Program-made: the position numbers and the translations under genes
Shown here: piece after piece, positions 47,063-55,082 of the stretch
How positions within the stretch are numbered: the first letter of the stretch is position 1
Layout: each line of letters starts with the position of its first letter
The notes under the pieces: model-generated
What the model was told of the DNA's origin: nothing
Databases searched by the model: none
Seen by the model: only the letters and a program-made list of their open reading frames with translations
Assembly: GCF_010672455.1 (NCBI RefSeq)
Contig: NZ_JAAHGO010000042.1
Span: forward strand, 5,996-69,995
DNA length: 64,000 nt
Direction: 5' to 3'
DNA from: Okeania sp. SIO2C9
GTDB taxonomy: Bacteria; Cyanobacteriota; Cyanobacteriia; Cyanobacteriales; Microcoleaceae

Positions 47063-49618
47063 TTAAAACGGAATTAGAGTTAATTTGCCGTCGGGACAAA
47101 TAAATAATTGTTCGCCTTGTAAGTATTTTTTTAGAGGTTGGAAAACTGTGGTTGTTAATTCAACAAATGGATTTGATGGTTTAGATATTCCTAGTTTGAC
47201 TTTTTTCGTAGCCAAACCCATATTTTCTAGATTTACTGGGGAAATAGATTGACGCACCTGGCTAATTAAATTATCAATTTTTTCTGCTTCTCCTAAGTCA
47301 ATCATCAGCACTTTTTCTGGTTCTTTAGCAGGTAAGATAAAGGCAATATAGCGAGGTGTTTGATATTCATTGGCAGTAAAGTCACAAACAGGAAAATAAG
47401 CAAATTCAATTAAGGTACTATTTTCCGGTAATTCTGAAGCAATCTCTTGGCGATCGACTAATTGATTTTCCAGGTTCATTTCTGGTACTTCAGCAGAGAG
47501 CTTTTTTTGTAAATTTTCCACTTCAACATATAGTTCCTCCAGGAGTTTTTTATTAGCTTCGAGGCGAGATGAATTTTCGGGTAGGTAAACAGAAGACTGT
47601 AAATTAACAATTTGTTTCCACAGAGAACGATATTTTTCAAAAGAGTCTTGGAGGTGGGGGTAGCGATCGCTATTCATTGCTGCATTGAAGGCTGCATCAG
47701 CGGTGTTACTGATGGCTTTACGTTTTAAGACTAAATCTAAAGCGGTGTGAATAGCATCTGATTTTTCTGGAGATTTTTTTAGGGGATAAAAGTGTTGATA
47801 GATGAGAGAAAGTAAGTCATATTGTGTTTTTCTAATGTTGTCTAGAAAAAGCATTCTGTCATTTTCTGAACTGCCTAAAAATTCCTGACTCATCAAGCGA
47901 TGTTCTACTTCTGTAGCTTCTTTATAGCATTTTAGGGCTTCTTGATGGCGGTTAGTTGTAGCGTAGAGTAAAGCTAGGTTGTTTAAGCTACGAACCAATT
48001 CAGGATGGTCTCCAGTAAACAAACACTTCTTCATAGCTAAAGCTTCTTGTAAAAGAGGTTCAGCTTCACTATATTTTCCTTGAATAAAGTAGAAGGACGC
48101 TAGGTTGTTTAAGCTCTCAGCAACATGGAGATGGCCTTCTGAAAATAAATTTTTTCTCATGGTTAAAGCATCTTGAAGGTGAGCTTCAGCTTCACTATAT
48201 TTCTCCTGATTACCGTAGACTATACCCAAGTTATTTAAGGTAGCAGCAACCAAAATATCGTCTCCTAGAAATAGACTTTTCTCCATAGCTAAAGCTTCTT
48301 GAACAAGAGGTTCAGCTTTACTATACTTTCCTTGATTATTGTAGAATGAAGCGAGATTATTTAAGGCAGTAGCAACATAAAAATTGTCTCCTGGAAATAA
48401 ACGTTTCTTCATGGTTAAAGCATCTTGAAGGTGAGCTTCAGCTTTGCTGTATTTTCCTTGATTACTGTAGACCATACCTAGATTATTTAAGCTATTAGCA
48501 ACATAAAAATTGTCTCCTGGAAATAAATGTTTCTTGATGGCTAAAGCCTCTTGTAAAAGAGGTTCAGCTTTGCTGTATTTTCCTTGTGCATCGTAGAATG
48601 AAGCGAGATTATGTATCTGAGAAACAACATTAGGATGCTTTCCTAGCAACAAATATTTCTTGATAGCTAAAGCATCTTGGAAAGGAGGCTTTACCTCACT
48701 CTCTTTTCCTTTATTGCAAACTAGACCTAGATTATTTAAGATATCACCAACATCGATTTGCTCTTCTATAAACAGACGCTTATCCATAGCAAAAGCATCT
48801 TGAAAAAGGGTTTCGGCCTCACTATATTTTCCTTGATTCCAGTAGACTGTAGCGAGATTATTTAAGCTATCAGCAATAAGAGGATGATCTCCTGAAAATA
48901 AATTTTTTCTCATGGTTAAAGCATCTTGAAAAAGGAGTTCAGCTTCACTATATTTTCCTTGATTCCAGTAGACTGTAGCAAGATTATTTAAGCTATCAGC
49001 AATAAGAGGATGGTCTCCTGAAAATAAATTTTTTCTCATGGTTAAAGCATCTTGAAAAAGGAGTTCAGCTTCACTATATTTTCCTTGAATAGAGTATAGT
49101 ATACCTAGATTATTTAAGCTTTTAGCAACATCAGGATGGTTTTCTAGAAACATACATAGACGTTTCCTCATAGCTAAAGCATCTTGAAAAAGGAGTTCAG
49201 CTTCACTATATTTTCCTTGAATAACGTACAATGAAGCGAGATTACTTAAGCTAGTAGCTACATGAGGATAGTCCGCTTGAGGTAGACGTTTCCTCATGGC
49301 TAGAGCATATTGAAAAAGGGGTTCAGCTTCGCTATATTTTCCTTGGTTATGATAGAGGTTAGCTAGAATATTTAAGGTCAGATAATAATTAACATAATAG
49401 TATAAAGTAGCTGGATTGGTTAAGTCTACGTCAGTACGAGGGTGTTCATTTTCCCAGAAAATTTCCCTAGCTAAATCTAAAGATTTTTCAGCTAATTCAG
49501 TAACTTCATCAAATTTACTAGATAGAATCAAAAAATTAATTCTTACTATTAAAATATGGTAATTTGCTTGTTTTTCTGCATTTGATAAAAAATCACCTAA
49601 CTGATTAAAGAAATTCAT
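47063..49618 (-). CDS. TPR protein, N-terminal part of a TPR-CHAT protein
   Basis: The 851-aa frame has about thirteen 42-residue kinesin-light-chain-type TPRs (residues about 90-600), each with NNLA...Y...GKYSEAE.L.Q.AL. Two adjacent repeats are identical in sequence. The remainder (NTADAAFNAAMNSDRYPHL on, then ENSTLIEFAYFPVC and YIAFILPAKEPEKVLMIDLG) is the front half of a CHAT caspase-like peptidase domain. The frame ends at TAA right after FICPDGKLTLIPF, where related proteins normally read on, so one base change (GAA to TAA is enough) cuts off the catalytic residues. GAGGT precedes ATG 49618. The TPR array may still be expressed as a scaffold. Confidence 0.8.
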   Translation of the reverse strand: MNFFNQLGDFLSNAEKQANYHILIVRINFLILSSKFDEVTELAEKSLDLAREIFWENEHPRTDVDLTNPATLYYYVNYYLTLNILANLYHNQGKYSEAEPLFQYALAMRKRLPQADYPHVATSLSNLASLYVIQGKYSEAELLFQDALAMRKRLCMFLENHPDVAKSLNNLGILYSIQGKYSEAELLFQDALTMRKNLFSGDHPLIADSLNNLATVYWNQGKYSEAELLFQDALTMRKNLFSGDHPLIADSLNNLATVYWNQGKYSEAETLFQDAFAMDKRLFIEEQIDVGDILNNLGLVCNKGKESEVKPPFQDALAIKKYLLLGKHPNVVSQIHNLASFYDAQGKYSKAEPLLQEALAIKKHLFPGDNFYVANSLNNLGMVYSNQGKYSKAEAHLQDALTMKKRLFPGDNFYVATALNNLASFYNNQGKYSKAEPLVQEALAMEKSLFLGDDILVAATLNNLGIVYGNQEKYSEAEAHLQDALTMRKNLFSEGHLHVAESLNNLASFYFIQGKYSEAEPLLQEALAMKKCLFTGDHPELVRSLNNLALLYATTNRHQEALKCYKEATEVEHRLMSQEFLGSSENDRMLFLDNIRKTQYDLLSLIYQHFYPLKKSPEKSDAIHTALDLVLKRKAISNTADAAFNAAMNSDRYPHLQDSFEKYRSLWKQIVNLQSSVYLPENSSRLEANKKLLEELYVEVENLQKKLSAEVPEMNLENQLVDRQEIASELPENSTLIEFAYFPVCDFTANEYQTPRYIAFILPAKEPEKVLMIDLGEAEKIDNLISQVRQSISPVNLENMGLATKKVKLGISKPSNPFVELTTTVFQPLKKYLQGEQLFICPDGKLTLIPF

Positions 49619-49881
49619 TTTTGTTACCTCTTTTTAGATTCAGATTTTCAGTAATAATATTGTGATTCTAGTTTGATTTGTAGGTTGGATTTCCTGCGTC
49701 AACCCAACATTTTTTTGCGGTGGCGATCGCGGGAATTTGCCGAGTATATGGGAAATAAAAAATCCGAGTATAGGTCAGTTTACTAATTTAACTATTTCTG
49801 GTAATTTCTCCAATACAATACTCTGGAATACGGGAAATAATTAGTTGGGTTTTGTTGCCTCAACCCAACCTACAATTTAAG

Positions 49882-50703
49882 TTAATTCAAATTAGCAATA
49901 GCTTGTCGCACTTGCTCAACTTCTAATTCTAAAATTTCCGCAATTTCTTCAACAGAAAAGCCTTTTCTTAATAAACTAGGAATAACTTCCAATTTTCCTT
50001 CTATTTTTCCTTCCAATTTTCCTTCTATTTTTCCTTCAGCTTTGGACTCTGCTATTAATTCCTGAGCAAAACGAGTTTTTTTCAAATCATCAATACCAAA
50101 CATAGCTTCTAACTCCTGACGACTCATTTCTGGTAATTTTTCTAGAACAATAACTGACAATAAGTTCAAAAGTTGTAACCGATAATTTTCCTCGGTAAAC
50201 TGCTGTTTAACTCGATTAATTAATACGGTTACTCTCTCCAAAAATCCTTTCTTCTTCGCTACAACTAATTGAATGATTTGTACGCCTAAAGGAGTTGTTT
50301 CACTCACTTCTAATTCATTCAAATAGATGCGCTTGACAAGGGGAGAATCTAAAAAGGGTTGAACTGATTCTCTTTGTCTTTCTGTCGGTTCCATACTACG
50401 ACTTTTAAATATAATCATAGCACGCCACCTTAAGTCCGGTTCGTTGTCTCTAAGATATGTAAAAATCTCAGAAAACAAACGTAAATAAATTTTGGTGTCT
50501 TTTTGAAATTGTACCTCCGTAAAATAAATTGGGTTCTCAGTATCTTGAGGTAAAAATACCCCGTCTATTCTAAAAGCTGTCTGTTTTAATTCTACTGAAT
50601 CAAAACGATAATCGTTGGGGTTTTCTGATAATTCTCCCCACAATTGAAAGAAGGTTTCGGGTAAGTCTTGGAAAATTCGATAAAATATATGGTCTGTTTT
50701 CAT
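49882..50703 (-). CDS. DUF2887/Rpn-like PD-(D/E)XK-family protein
   Basis: This 273-aa member of the widespread cyanobacterial DUF2887 group is related to Rpn (YhgA-like) recombination-promoting nucleases. Marks are the start MKTDHIFYRIFQDLPETFFQ, the RIDGVFLP...IYFTEVQFQ core carrying the putative Asp and Glu-x-Gln nuclease residues, and the helical region LLNLLSVIVLEKLPEMSRQELEAMF. A tandem EGKIEGKLEGKIEGKLE segment near residues 222-240 is coded by a short repeat. The C-terminal SVEEIAEILELEVEQVRQAI is a typical DUF2887 tail. Its role is unknown; members behave like mobile accessory genes. Confidence 0.75.
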   Translation of the reverse strand: MKTDHIFYRIFQDLPETFFQLWGELSENPNDYRFDSVELKQTAFRIDGVFLPQDTENPIYFTEVQFQKDTKIYLRLFSEIFTYLRDNEPDLRWRAMIIFKSRSMEPTERQRESVQPFLDSPLVKRIYLNELEVSETTPLGVQIIQLVVAKKKGFLERVTVLINRVKQQFTEENYRLQLLNLLSVIVLEKLPEMSRQELEAMFGIDDLKKTRFAQELIAESKAEGKIEGKLEGKIEGKLEVIPSLLRKGFSVEEIAEILELEVEQVRQAIANLN

Positions 50704-50727
50704 TCAGTCAATATTCTATTTATCGTT

Positions 50728-50949
50728 CTAGTTTTTAACAGTTAATAATCTGCCTTGCACAGATTCTAATATAGAATCTCTAATAAAAGCACTGGCATTA
50801 ATAATTTCTATACCAATTAACTCCCCTGTTTCATTCAATTCTGCCGTAATATTAGGACTAATTTCTACGCTTTTTACTTCTGATTCATTAGTCAGAGTTA
50901 AATGCAGAATATCCTCTTTTTCAAAATAAGTCATTTTGGCTTTATTCAT
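50728..50949 (-). CDS. DUF2283-like small protein
   Basis: About 73 aa from ATG 50949 (MNKAKMTYFEKEDILHLTL); a longer frame from 50967 would overlap the upstream gene by 26 bases. The sequence follows the DUF2283 pattern, YF.KEDILHLTL...EVKSVEISPNITAELNETGELIGIEIINAS. The start overlaps the stop of the preceding gene in ATGAATAA, indicating translational coupling. DUF2283 proteins often pair with a DUF4258/RelE-like gene, as here, in the manner of an antitoxin; this is inference. Confidence 0.65.
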   Translation of the reverse strand: MNKAKMTYFEKEDILHLTLTNESEVKSVEISPNITAELNETGELIGIEIINASAFIRDSILESVQGRLLTVKN

Positions 50950-51217
50950 AAATTGTAAATCTCCCATTGTTTAAACGAAATTTTATTTGTTGACGAGTTG
51001 TAGCATGAACAGTTATCGGTGTAATAGAATTTTCAGAACTTTCATAAGGAATTACAACTAAATCCCGATTATGTTTACCTACAACTATTTGGTTTCCTGT
51101 TACTGTATCGTAATATCTTTCTCCAGAAAATCGGACAATTCTTTCAAGCTGCTGTAATTCAAACCCTCTTAAATTAGCTCGATACTTCATATAATCTGTC
51201 CAGATAATTTCTCTCAT
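50942..51217 (-). CDS. DUF4258-like small basic protein
   Basis: The 91-aa protein begins MREIIWTDYMKYRANLRGFE and ends IKFRLNNGRFTIYE. The IVRFSGERYYDTVTGNQIVVGKHNRDLVVIPYE core, with a tyrosine- and basic-rich beta sheet, resembles DUF4258 or RelE-fold proteins. It overlaps the downstream DUF2283-like gene by eight bases. The layout (putative toxin first, putative antitoxin second, coupled) suggests a toxin-antitoxin-like pair. No catalytic residue set is diagnostic, so toxicity is not implied by sequence alone. Confidence 0.55.
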   Translation of the reverse strand: MREIIWTDYMKYRANLRGFELQQLERIVRFSGERYYDTVTGNQIVVGKHNRDLVVIPYESSENSITPITVHATTRQQIKFRLNNGRFTIYE

Positions 51218-51309
51218 AAAATAGTTGAGCCTACTCCTTAATTCGATAAAATATATGGTCGGTTTTCATTTTGTATTAAGTTGAGTGAGAAACCGGGTTT
51301 CTCGGAAAT

Positions 51310-51876
51310 TTAGGCTGTAATTAAATATTTATATCGCATCAATTGACAATTATTTTTATTGACATGATTCAATAAACTTGCTAGATGTTCTGTTTGTAAT
51401 TCTAACGGCTCATCTTCAGGTTGAGGTAGCCAATCTAACTGGGGTTCTTCTTTACTATAAACAGCAATAATTTCTTCATATCCAATAGGTGGTTGAACAA
51501 CAAAAGGATCGTCTTTATCTTTTGGTAAAATTAATGTTCCCCAACCTACAGGAAAAGGCGGACTTAAAACTGAAGGGGCAATACAATAAATCTCCCCAGA
51601 AGCAAATTTTTCAGTCACAATTAAATAACCAGAATTATTTAACCTAAACTGATAATTAATTTTACTACCAACTGAAAATGACTGCCAATTAGGTTGTGGT
51701 TTTGGATTCCATTTACTACTACTTATTCCTAGATGAGACGCATTAATTTCAGAGGCAGATTCTTCAATATAAATATTGGTACTATCTTCTGACGAGTCAA
51801 TTTTTTCAATGGAAATATTGGTATTATACCCAGATTTTTCCCATTCTTTCCATAATTTTTCCCAAATTTCGCTCAT
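51310..51876 (-). CDS. DUF4384-like protein
   Basis: The 188-aa protein has an N-terminal 60 residues rich in Glu and Ser (IEKIDSSEDSTNIYIEESAS). Residues about 62-150 look like DUF4384: INYQFRLNNSGYLIVTEKF, IYCIAPS, TLILPKDKDDPFVVQPPIG, EEIIAVYSKEEPQLDWL. In other cyanobacterial proteins that domain is fused to caspase-like or kinase modules. Here it is a free-standing protein upstream of a TPR-CHAT gene. The C-terminal LASLLNHVNKNNCQLMRYKYLIT is a plausible strand and helix pair. Assignment is by pattern memory only. Confidence 0.5.
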   Translation of the reverse strand: MSEIWEKLWKEWEKSGYNTNISIEKIDSSEDSTNIYIEESASEINASHLGISSSKWNPKPQPNWQSFSVGSKINYQFRLNNSGYLIVTEKFASGEIYCIAPSVLSPPFPVGWGTLILPKDKDDPFVVQPPIGYEEIIAVYSKEEPQLDWLPQPEDEPLELQTEHLASLLNHVNKNNCQLMRYKYLITA

Positions 51877-51908
51877 AGCAATTATCCTTATTTCCCAACT
51901 ATAATTAT

Positions 51909-52364
51909 TTATTTTTGTCCTGCTATTTCTAGTGAAATATCTGAATTATTTTCAGCTTTAGTCGATAATTCTTGCCAAAGTTCAATAGTTGTTCGGGGTG
52001 CAATATTTTCAATATATTCAGGAAACATTTCCTCCCGTAACCATTTTATGACACCTTCCCAACTTTTATCATATTTTCCATTGGGATTTTTCTTGTCTTG
52101 ATAATCAAAACCATGTTTCTTTAGCACAGGATATATTTTTTTATGCCAGCAATCTCTCAAAGTATTAGATGAAAATTCACATTTTTCATTTTTTTCATTC
52201 TTCTGTAACTCCTGATTTAATTGCGACTGATTTTTGAGAGAATTATCTAATAGTAGTCTCTGTTTAAAAGCAACTGCATCATTGCCAGAAAACTCGAACT
52301 TAATCACCATATCGTCAAGAAATTGACTTTCCCAGTGTTCATAAGATTTATTCATAGGTATCAT
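51909..52364 (-). CDS. Hypothetical protein
   Basis: The 151-aa protein is not from a family I recognise. Its residues are mostly helical: YEHWESQFLDDMVIKFEFSG, a glutamine/asparagine/lysine-rich stretch (NQSQLNQELQKNEKNEK), then LRDCWHKKIYPVLKKHGFDY and WEGVIKWLREEMFPEYIENI. No signal peptide. It ends 33 bases before the DUF4384-like gene and probably heads that operon. A second ATG three codons in (MNKSYEHW) is an equally good start. Upstream lies an AGTTATC repeat block (52363-52455). Confidence 0.5.
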   Translation of the reverse strand: MIPMNKSYEHWESQFLDDMVIKFEFSGNDAVAFKQRLLLDNSLKNQSQLNQELQKNEKNEKCEFSSNTLRDCWHKKIYPVLKKHGFDYQDKKNPNGKYDKSWEGVIKWLREEMFPEYIENIAPRTTIELWQELSTKAENNSDISLEIAGQK

Positions 52365-52679
52365 TTCAGTTATCAGTTATCAGTTACCAGTTATCAGTAC
52401 CTCCGGCTGAAACATCCGGATTGAAATACTGAAGTTTACTTTTTTTATCCCCTTGAAAGGGGAGGCTTGAGACCCTTTTTTTGGTCAGTATTGGTTAAGT
52501 TATTTTCAGCCAAATATAACAAATCTATTTATTGAACGTCAATATCTATCTACAAAAATCTACATTTTTATATCTATCTAATTCTATTTATTTCTACACA
52601 CAGTCACCCCATCTAATTGTTAATCTAAAAAAGATAGTAATTGAAGCAAAATATTAGTAATTTTCCGAGGATTTATCTG

Positions 52680-52832
52680 ATGGGATTTTTAATCGCAGTC
52701 TGGGTTTGTTGTGGTGTTTGTTGTGCCATTATTGCTGAAAAAAAATATCGAGACCAAACATTGTGGTTTTTCTTAGGTATTCTATTTGGCGTATTTGCTT
52801 TAGTAGCGATCGCTTTATTACCCACAGCTTAA
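52680..52832 (+). CDS. Small two-helix membrane protein
   Basis: The 50-aa protein from ATG 52680 (MGFLIAVWVCCGVCCAIIAE) has GAGGA about nine bases upstream; the frame is open back to TTG 52641. Two hydrophobic helices (residues 2-19 and 27-48) flank a short charged loop (EKKYRDQTLW). Two CC pairs lie in the first helix. Function is unknown. A HIP1 site (GCGATCGC) lies in the last codons, and the 3' end is partly duplicated downstream. Confidence 0.6.
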   Translation: MGFLIAVWVCCGVCCAIIAEKKYRDQTLWFFLGILFGVFALVAIALLPTA

Positions 52833-52920
52833 AAATTATGTAGAGTCGGCAAAGATTTAGTGATTAATATCAATCTTAAATAAAGGCTATATTTGCCCAC
52901 TTTACACCTAGATTTTGAAA

Positions 52921-52978
52921 CTATTTGGCATATTTACTTTAGTAGTGATCGCTTTATTACCGGCAGCTTAAAAATTAT
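52921..52978 (+). pseudogene. Duplicated 3' end of the small membrane-protein gene
   Basis: CTATTTGGCATATTTACTTT and AGTGATCGCTTTATTACCGG, ending GCAGCTTAAAAATTAT, match 52782-52839 with a few changes, 139 bp downstream of the original. The HIP1 octamer of the original is mutated here (GTGATCGC). There is no start codon. Confidence 0.75.
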
Positions 52979-53343
52979 ATTGTAATGTAGGTAAATTCCA
53001 TAGAACGTCCCTACAAGAATATATTTTATTATAGAGACGTTCTAGATAACGCCTCTATTTTTGGTGGCAAATTATCTCTAATAACTTAAATTTTTCTATC
53101 TACATTTCTCTACATTTTTCTATTCCTAACGATGAATTAACTTGCTAATCTAAAAATATAGAGAAAACAAACCAATCTGGAAACAAGCAAACGTTTATTT
53201 AATTCCAAGGGTCAGATAAACAACTATTATTTTCTACATTTATCTAACCCACTATTAAATAAATCAAGCTAGGATTTATCCAGAGATAAAAAATCTCTAC
53301 GCACCTTGAAAATTAAAGAGAAAATAAACAGGAGAAAATCATC

Positions 53344-54336
53344 ATGCAATCTTTGTCTCCAGAACAAATTGAACTGTTGAAAAAACAGGCAATTGCAAGT
53401 TTTGTGAAAGCTGCAAATGCACCCTTTATTGTAGCTGTTATTGGTCAAACTGGTGTTGGTAAAAGTTCATTAATTAATGCTTTGTTCAATACTAATTTAA
53501 AAACTGATGCAGTTAAACCTTGTACGATGAATGTGGAAAAAGTTGTTGTGAAGGGAAATAAAGGAGAATTATGGTTTTATGATTTGCCTGGAATTGGAGA
53601 ATCTGAATCAGCAGATGCACGATATATTGAGGACTATAAACAAAAGTTATTTGAAGCTGATGTTGTTCTCTGGTGTCTCCACTGCGATAACCGTTCTGTT
53701 ACTTTTGATGTGACAGCTTTAAACAAAATTTTAGTCTCATTTAGTGCGGAGAAAAAAGCTCAATTAATGAGTAAAATTACTTTTGTTTTAACTAAAGTTG
53801 ATACTATTAGTCATCCCGCTTGGTTATTGGCAAAAATGGATAAGAATTGGGGAATGTTTGCACCAAGCAAAGTGACTCGTGAAATTCTCGAAAAGAAAGC
53901 TCAATATTATCAAGAAACTTTCTTGCTCCCCTATGGAAATGGAATTATTTCTCGTACCTATAATGATGGGAATTTCAAAATAGACGACTCGCGTTTTTCT
54001 TGGGATACCTATAGTATTGTTTTTCAAGGATTTATGAATGCAACAACCCTCGCTCAACTTCAGGCAAAATATCCCCACTATCAAGAAGTATTTCAGCGAC
54101 TTTATCAAAACTATCAAGTTGTTCCCTGTTCCTCTTCTTTTCGATTTAATTTGAACAAGTTGATGTTGATAATAGTAAACAAAATGGGTAAAGAAGCGAT
54201 CGCTCGTTTCAACAACTTTTTAAACGAGCAATTAGATAAACTTCCTTTTGCTAAAGCTAAAGAATATTCCAATCTTATTGTGGTCGATCCAAACCGAAAT
54301 CGGAAATTATTCGATTTGACTGAAATGCGAATTTAA
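53344..54336 (+). CDS. Stand-alone Era/HSR1-type GTPase
   Basis: The 330-aa protein is a single G domain. The P-loop GQTGVGKSS is at residues 34-42, a threonine in the switch I region (KPCTMNVEKV) follows, DLPGIGES is at 80-87 and TKVD at 150-153. A candidate G5 segment VVPCSSSF lies near residue 270 after a 100-residue insert (YPHYQEVFQRLYQNYQ). Related cyanobacterial GTPases usually carry a C-terminal membrane or DUF697 domain; this one ends in a short helical tail without membrane segments. AGGAG lies about nine bases before ATG 53344. The cellular role is unknown; stress, membrane or conflict roles are possible. Confidence 0.8.
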   Translation: MQSLSPEQIELLKKQAIASFVKAANAPFIVAVIGQTGVGKSSLINALFNTNLKTDAVKPCTMNVEKVVVKGNKGELWFYDLPGIGESESADARYIEDYKQKLFEADVVLWCLHCDNRSVTFDVTALNKILVSFSAEKKAQLMSKITFVLTKVDTISHPAWLLAKMDKNWGMFAPSKVTREILEKKAQYYQETFLLPYGNGIISRTYNDGNFKIDDSRFSWDTYSIVFQGFMNATTLAQLQAKYPHYQEVFQRLYQNYQVVPCSSSFRFNLNKLMLIIVNKMGKEAIARFNNFLNEQLDKLPFAKAKEYSNLIVVDPNRNRKLFDLTEMRI

Positions 54337-54366
54337 TACCAAGCATGATAAATGTTTGTTACATAA

Positions 54367-54386
54367 GGACGTTGCATGCAACGTCC
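54367..54386. repeat. 20-bp perfect palindrome, second copy
   Basis: GGACGTTGCATGCAACGTCC, identical to 11519-11538, follows 25 bases of a TACCAAGCATGATAAATGTTTG MITE-like left end that starts right after the GTPase stop codon. Confidence 0.85.
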
Positions 54387-54555
54387 CTACGGAAGATAAA
54401 CAAAGAAAAAAATGATATAGATAGCTGTCTAAAATACATTTGAACGGATCTTTTTAAGTATCTCTAACCGAGATGCACTTTTTGAGTTAATCCTTGTTTC
54501 GGACTGCTATAATTCAACAATTAATAATGAATAATGAATAATGAATAATGAATAA

Positions 54556-54796
<241 letters not shown>

Positions 54797-55082
54797 ATAT
54801 AGCAATCAAATTGGTTCTATAGTAGAAGGAACAAGGAAAAATCTTACGTTGTCTGAGTTTTAAGTTTTTGATCTGTTCTAACCTTGGCTTCAACTATTAT
54901 ACTTATGCAAGACTTCAATAATTAAGTAGTTAGTAGAATTCAATACAGTTAAGAGCGATTATTAGGCATTAAGTGTATATTATTATTCTTTTTACTACTC
55001 CCCTACTACTGGGCGAATGCCATTCTCTCCTGCTACCGGGCGAATGCCATTCGCCCCTGCTACCCTACTCCCCCTTCTTCCT

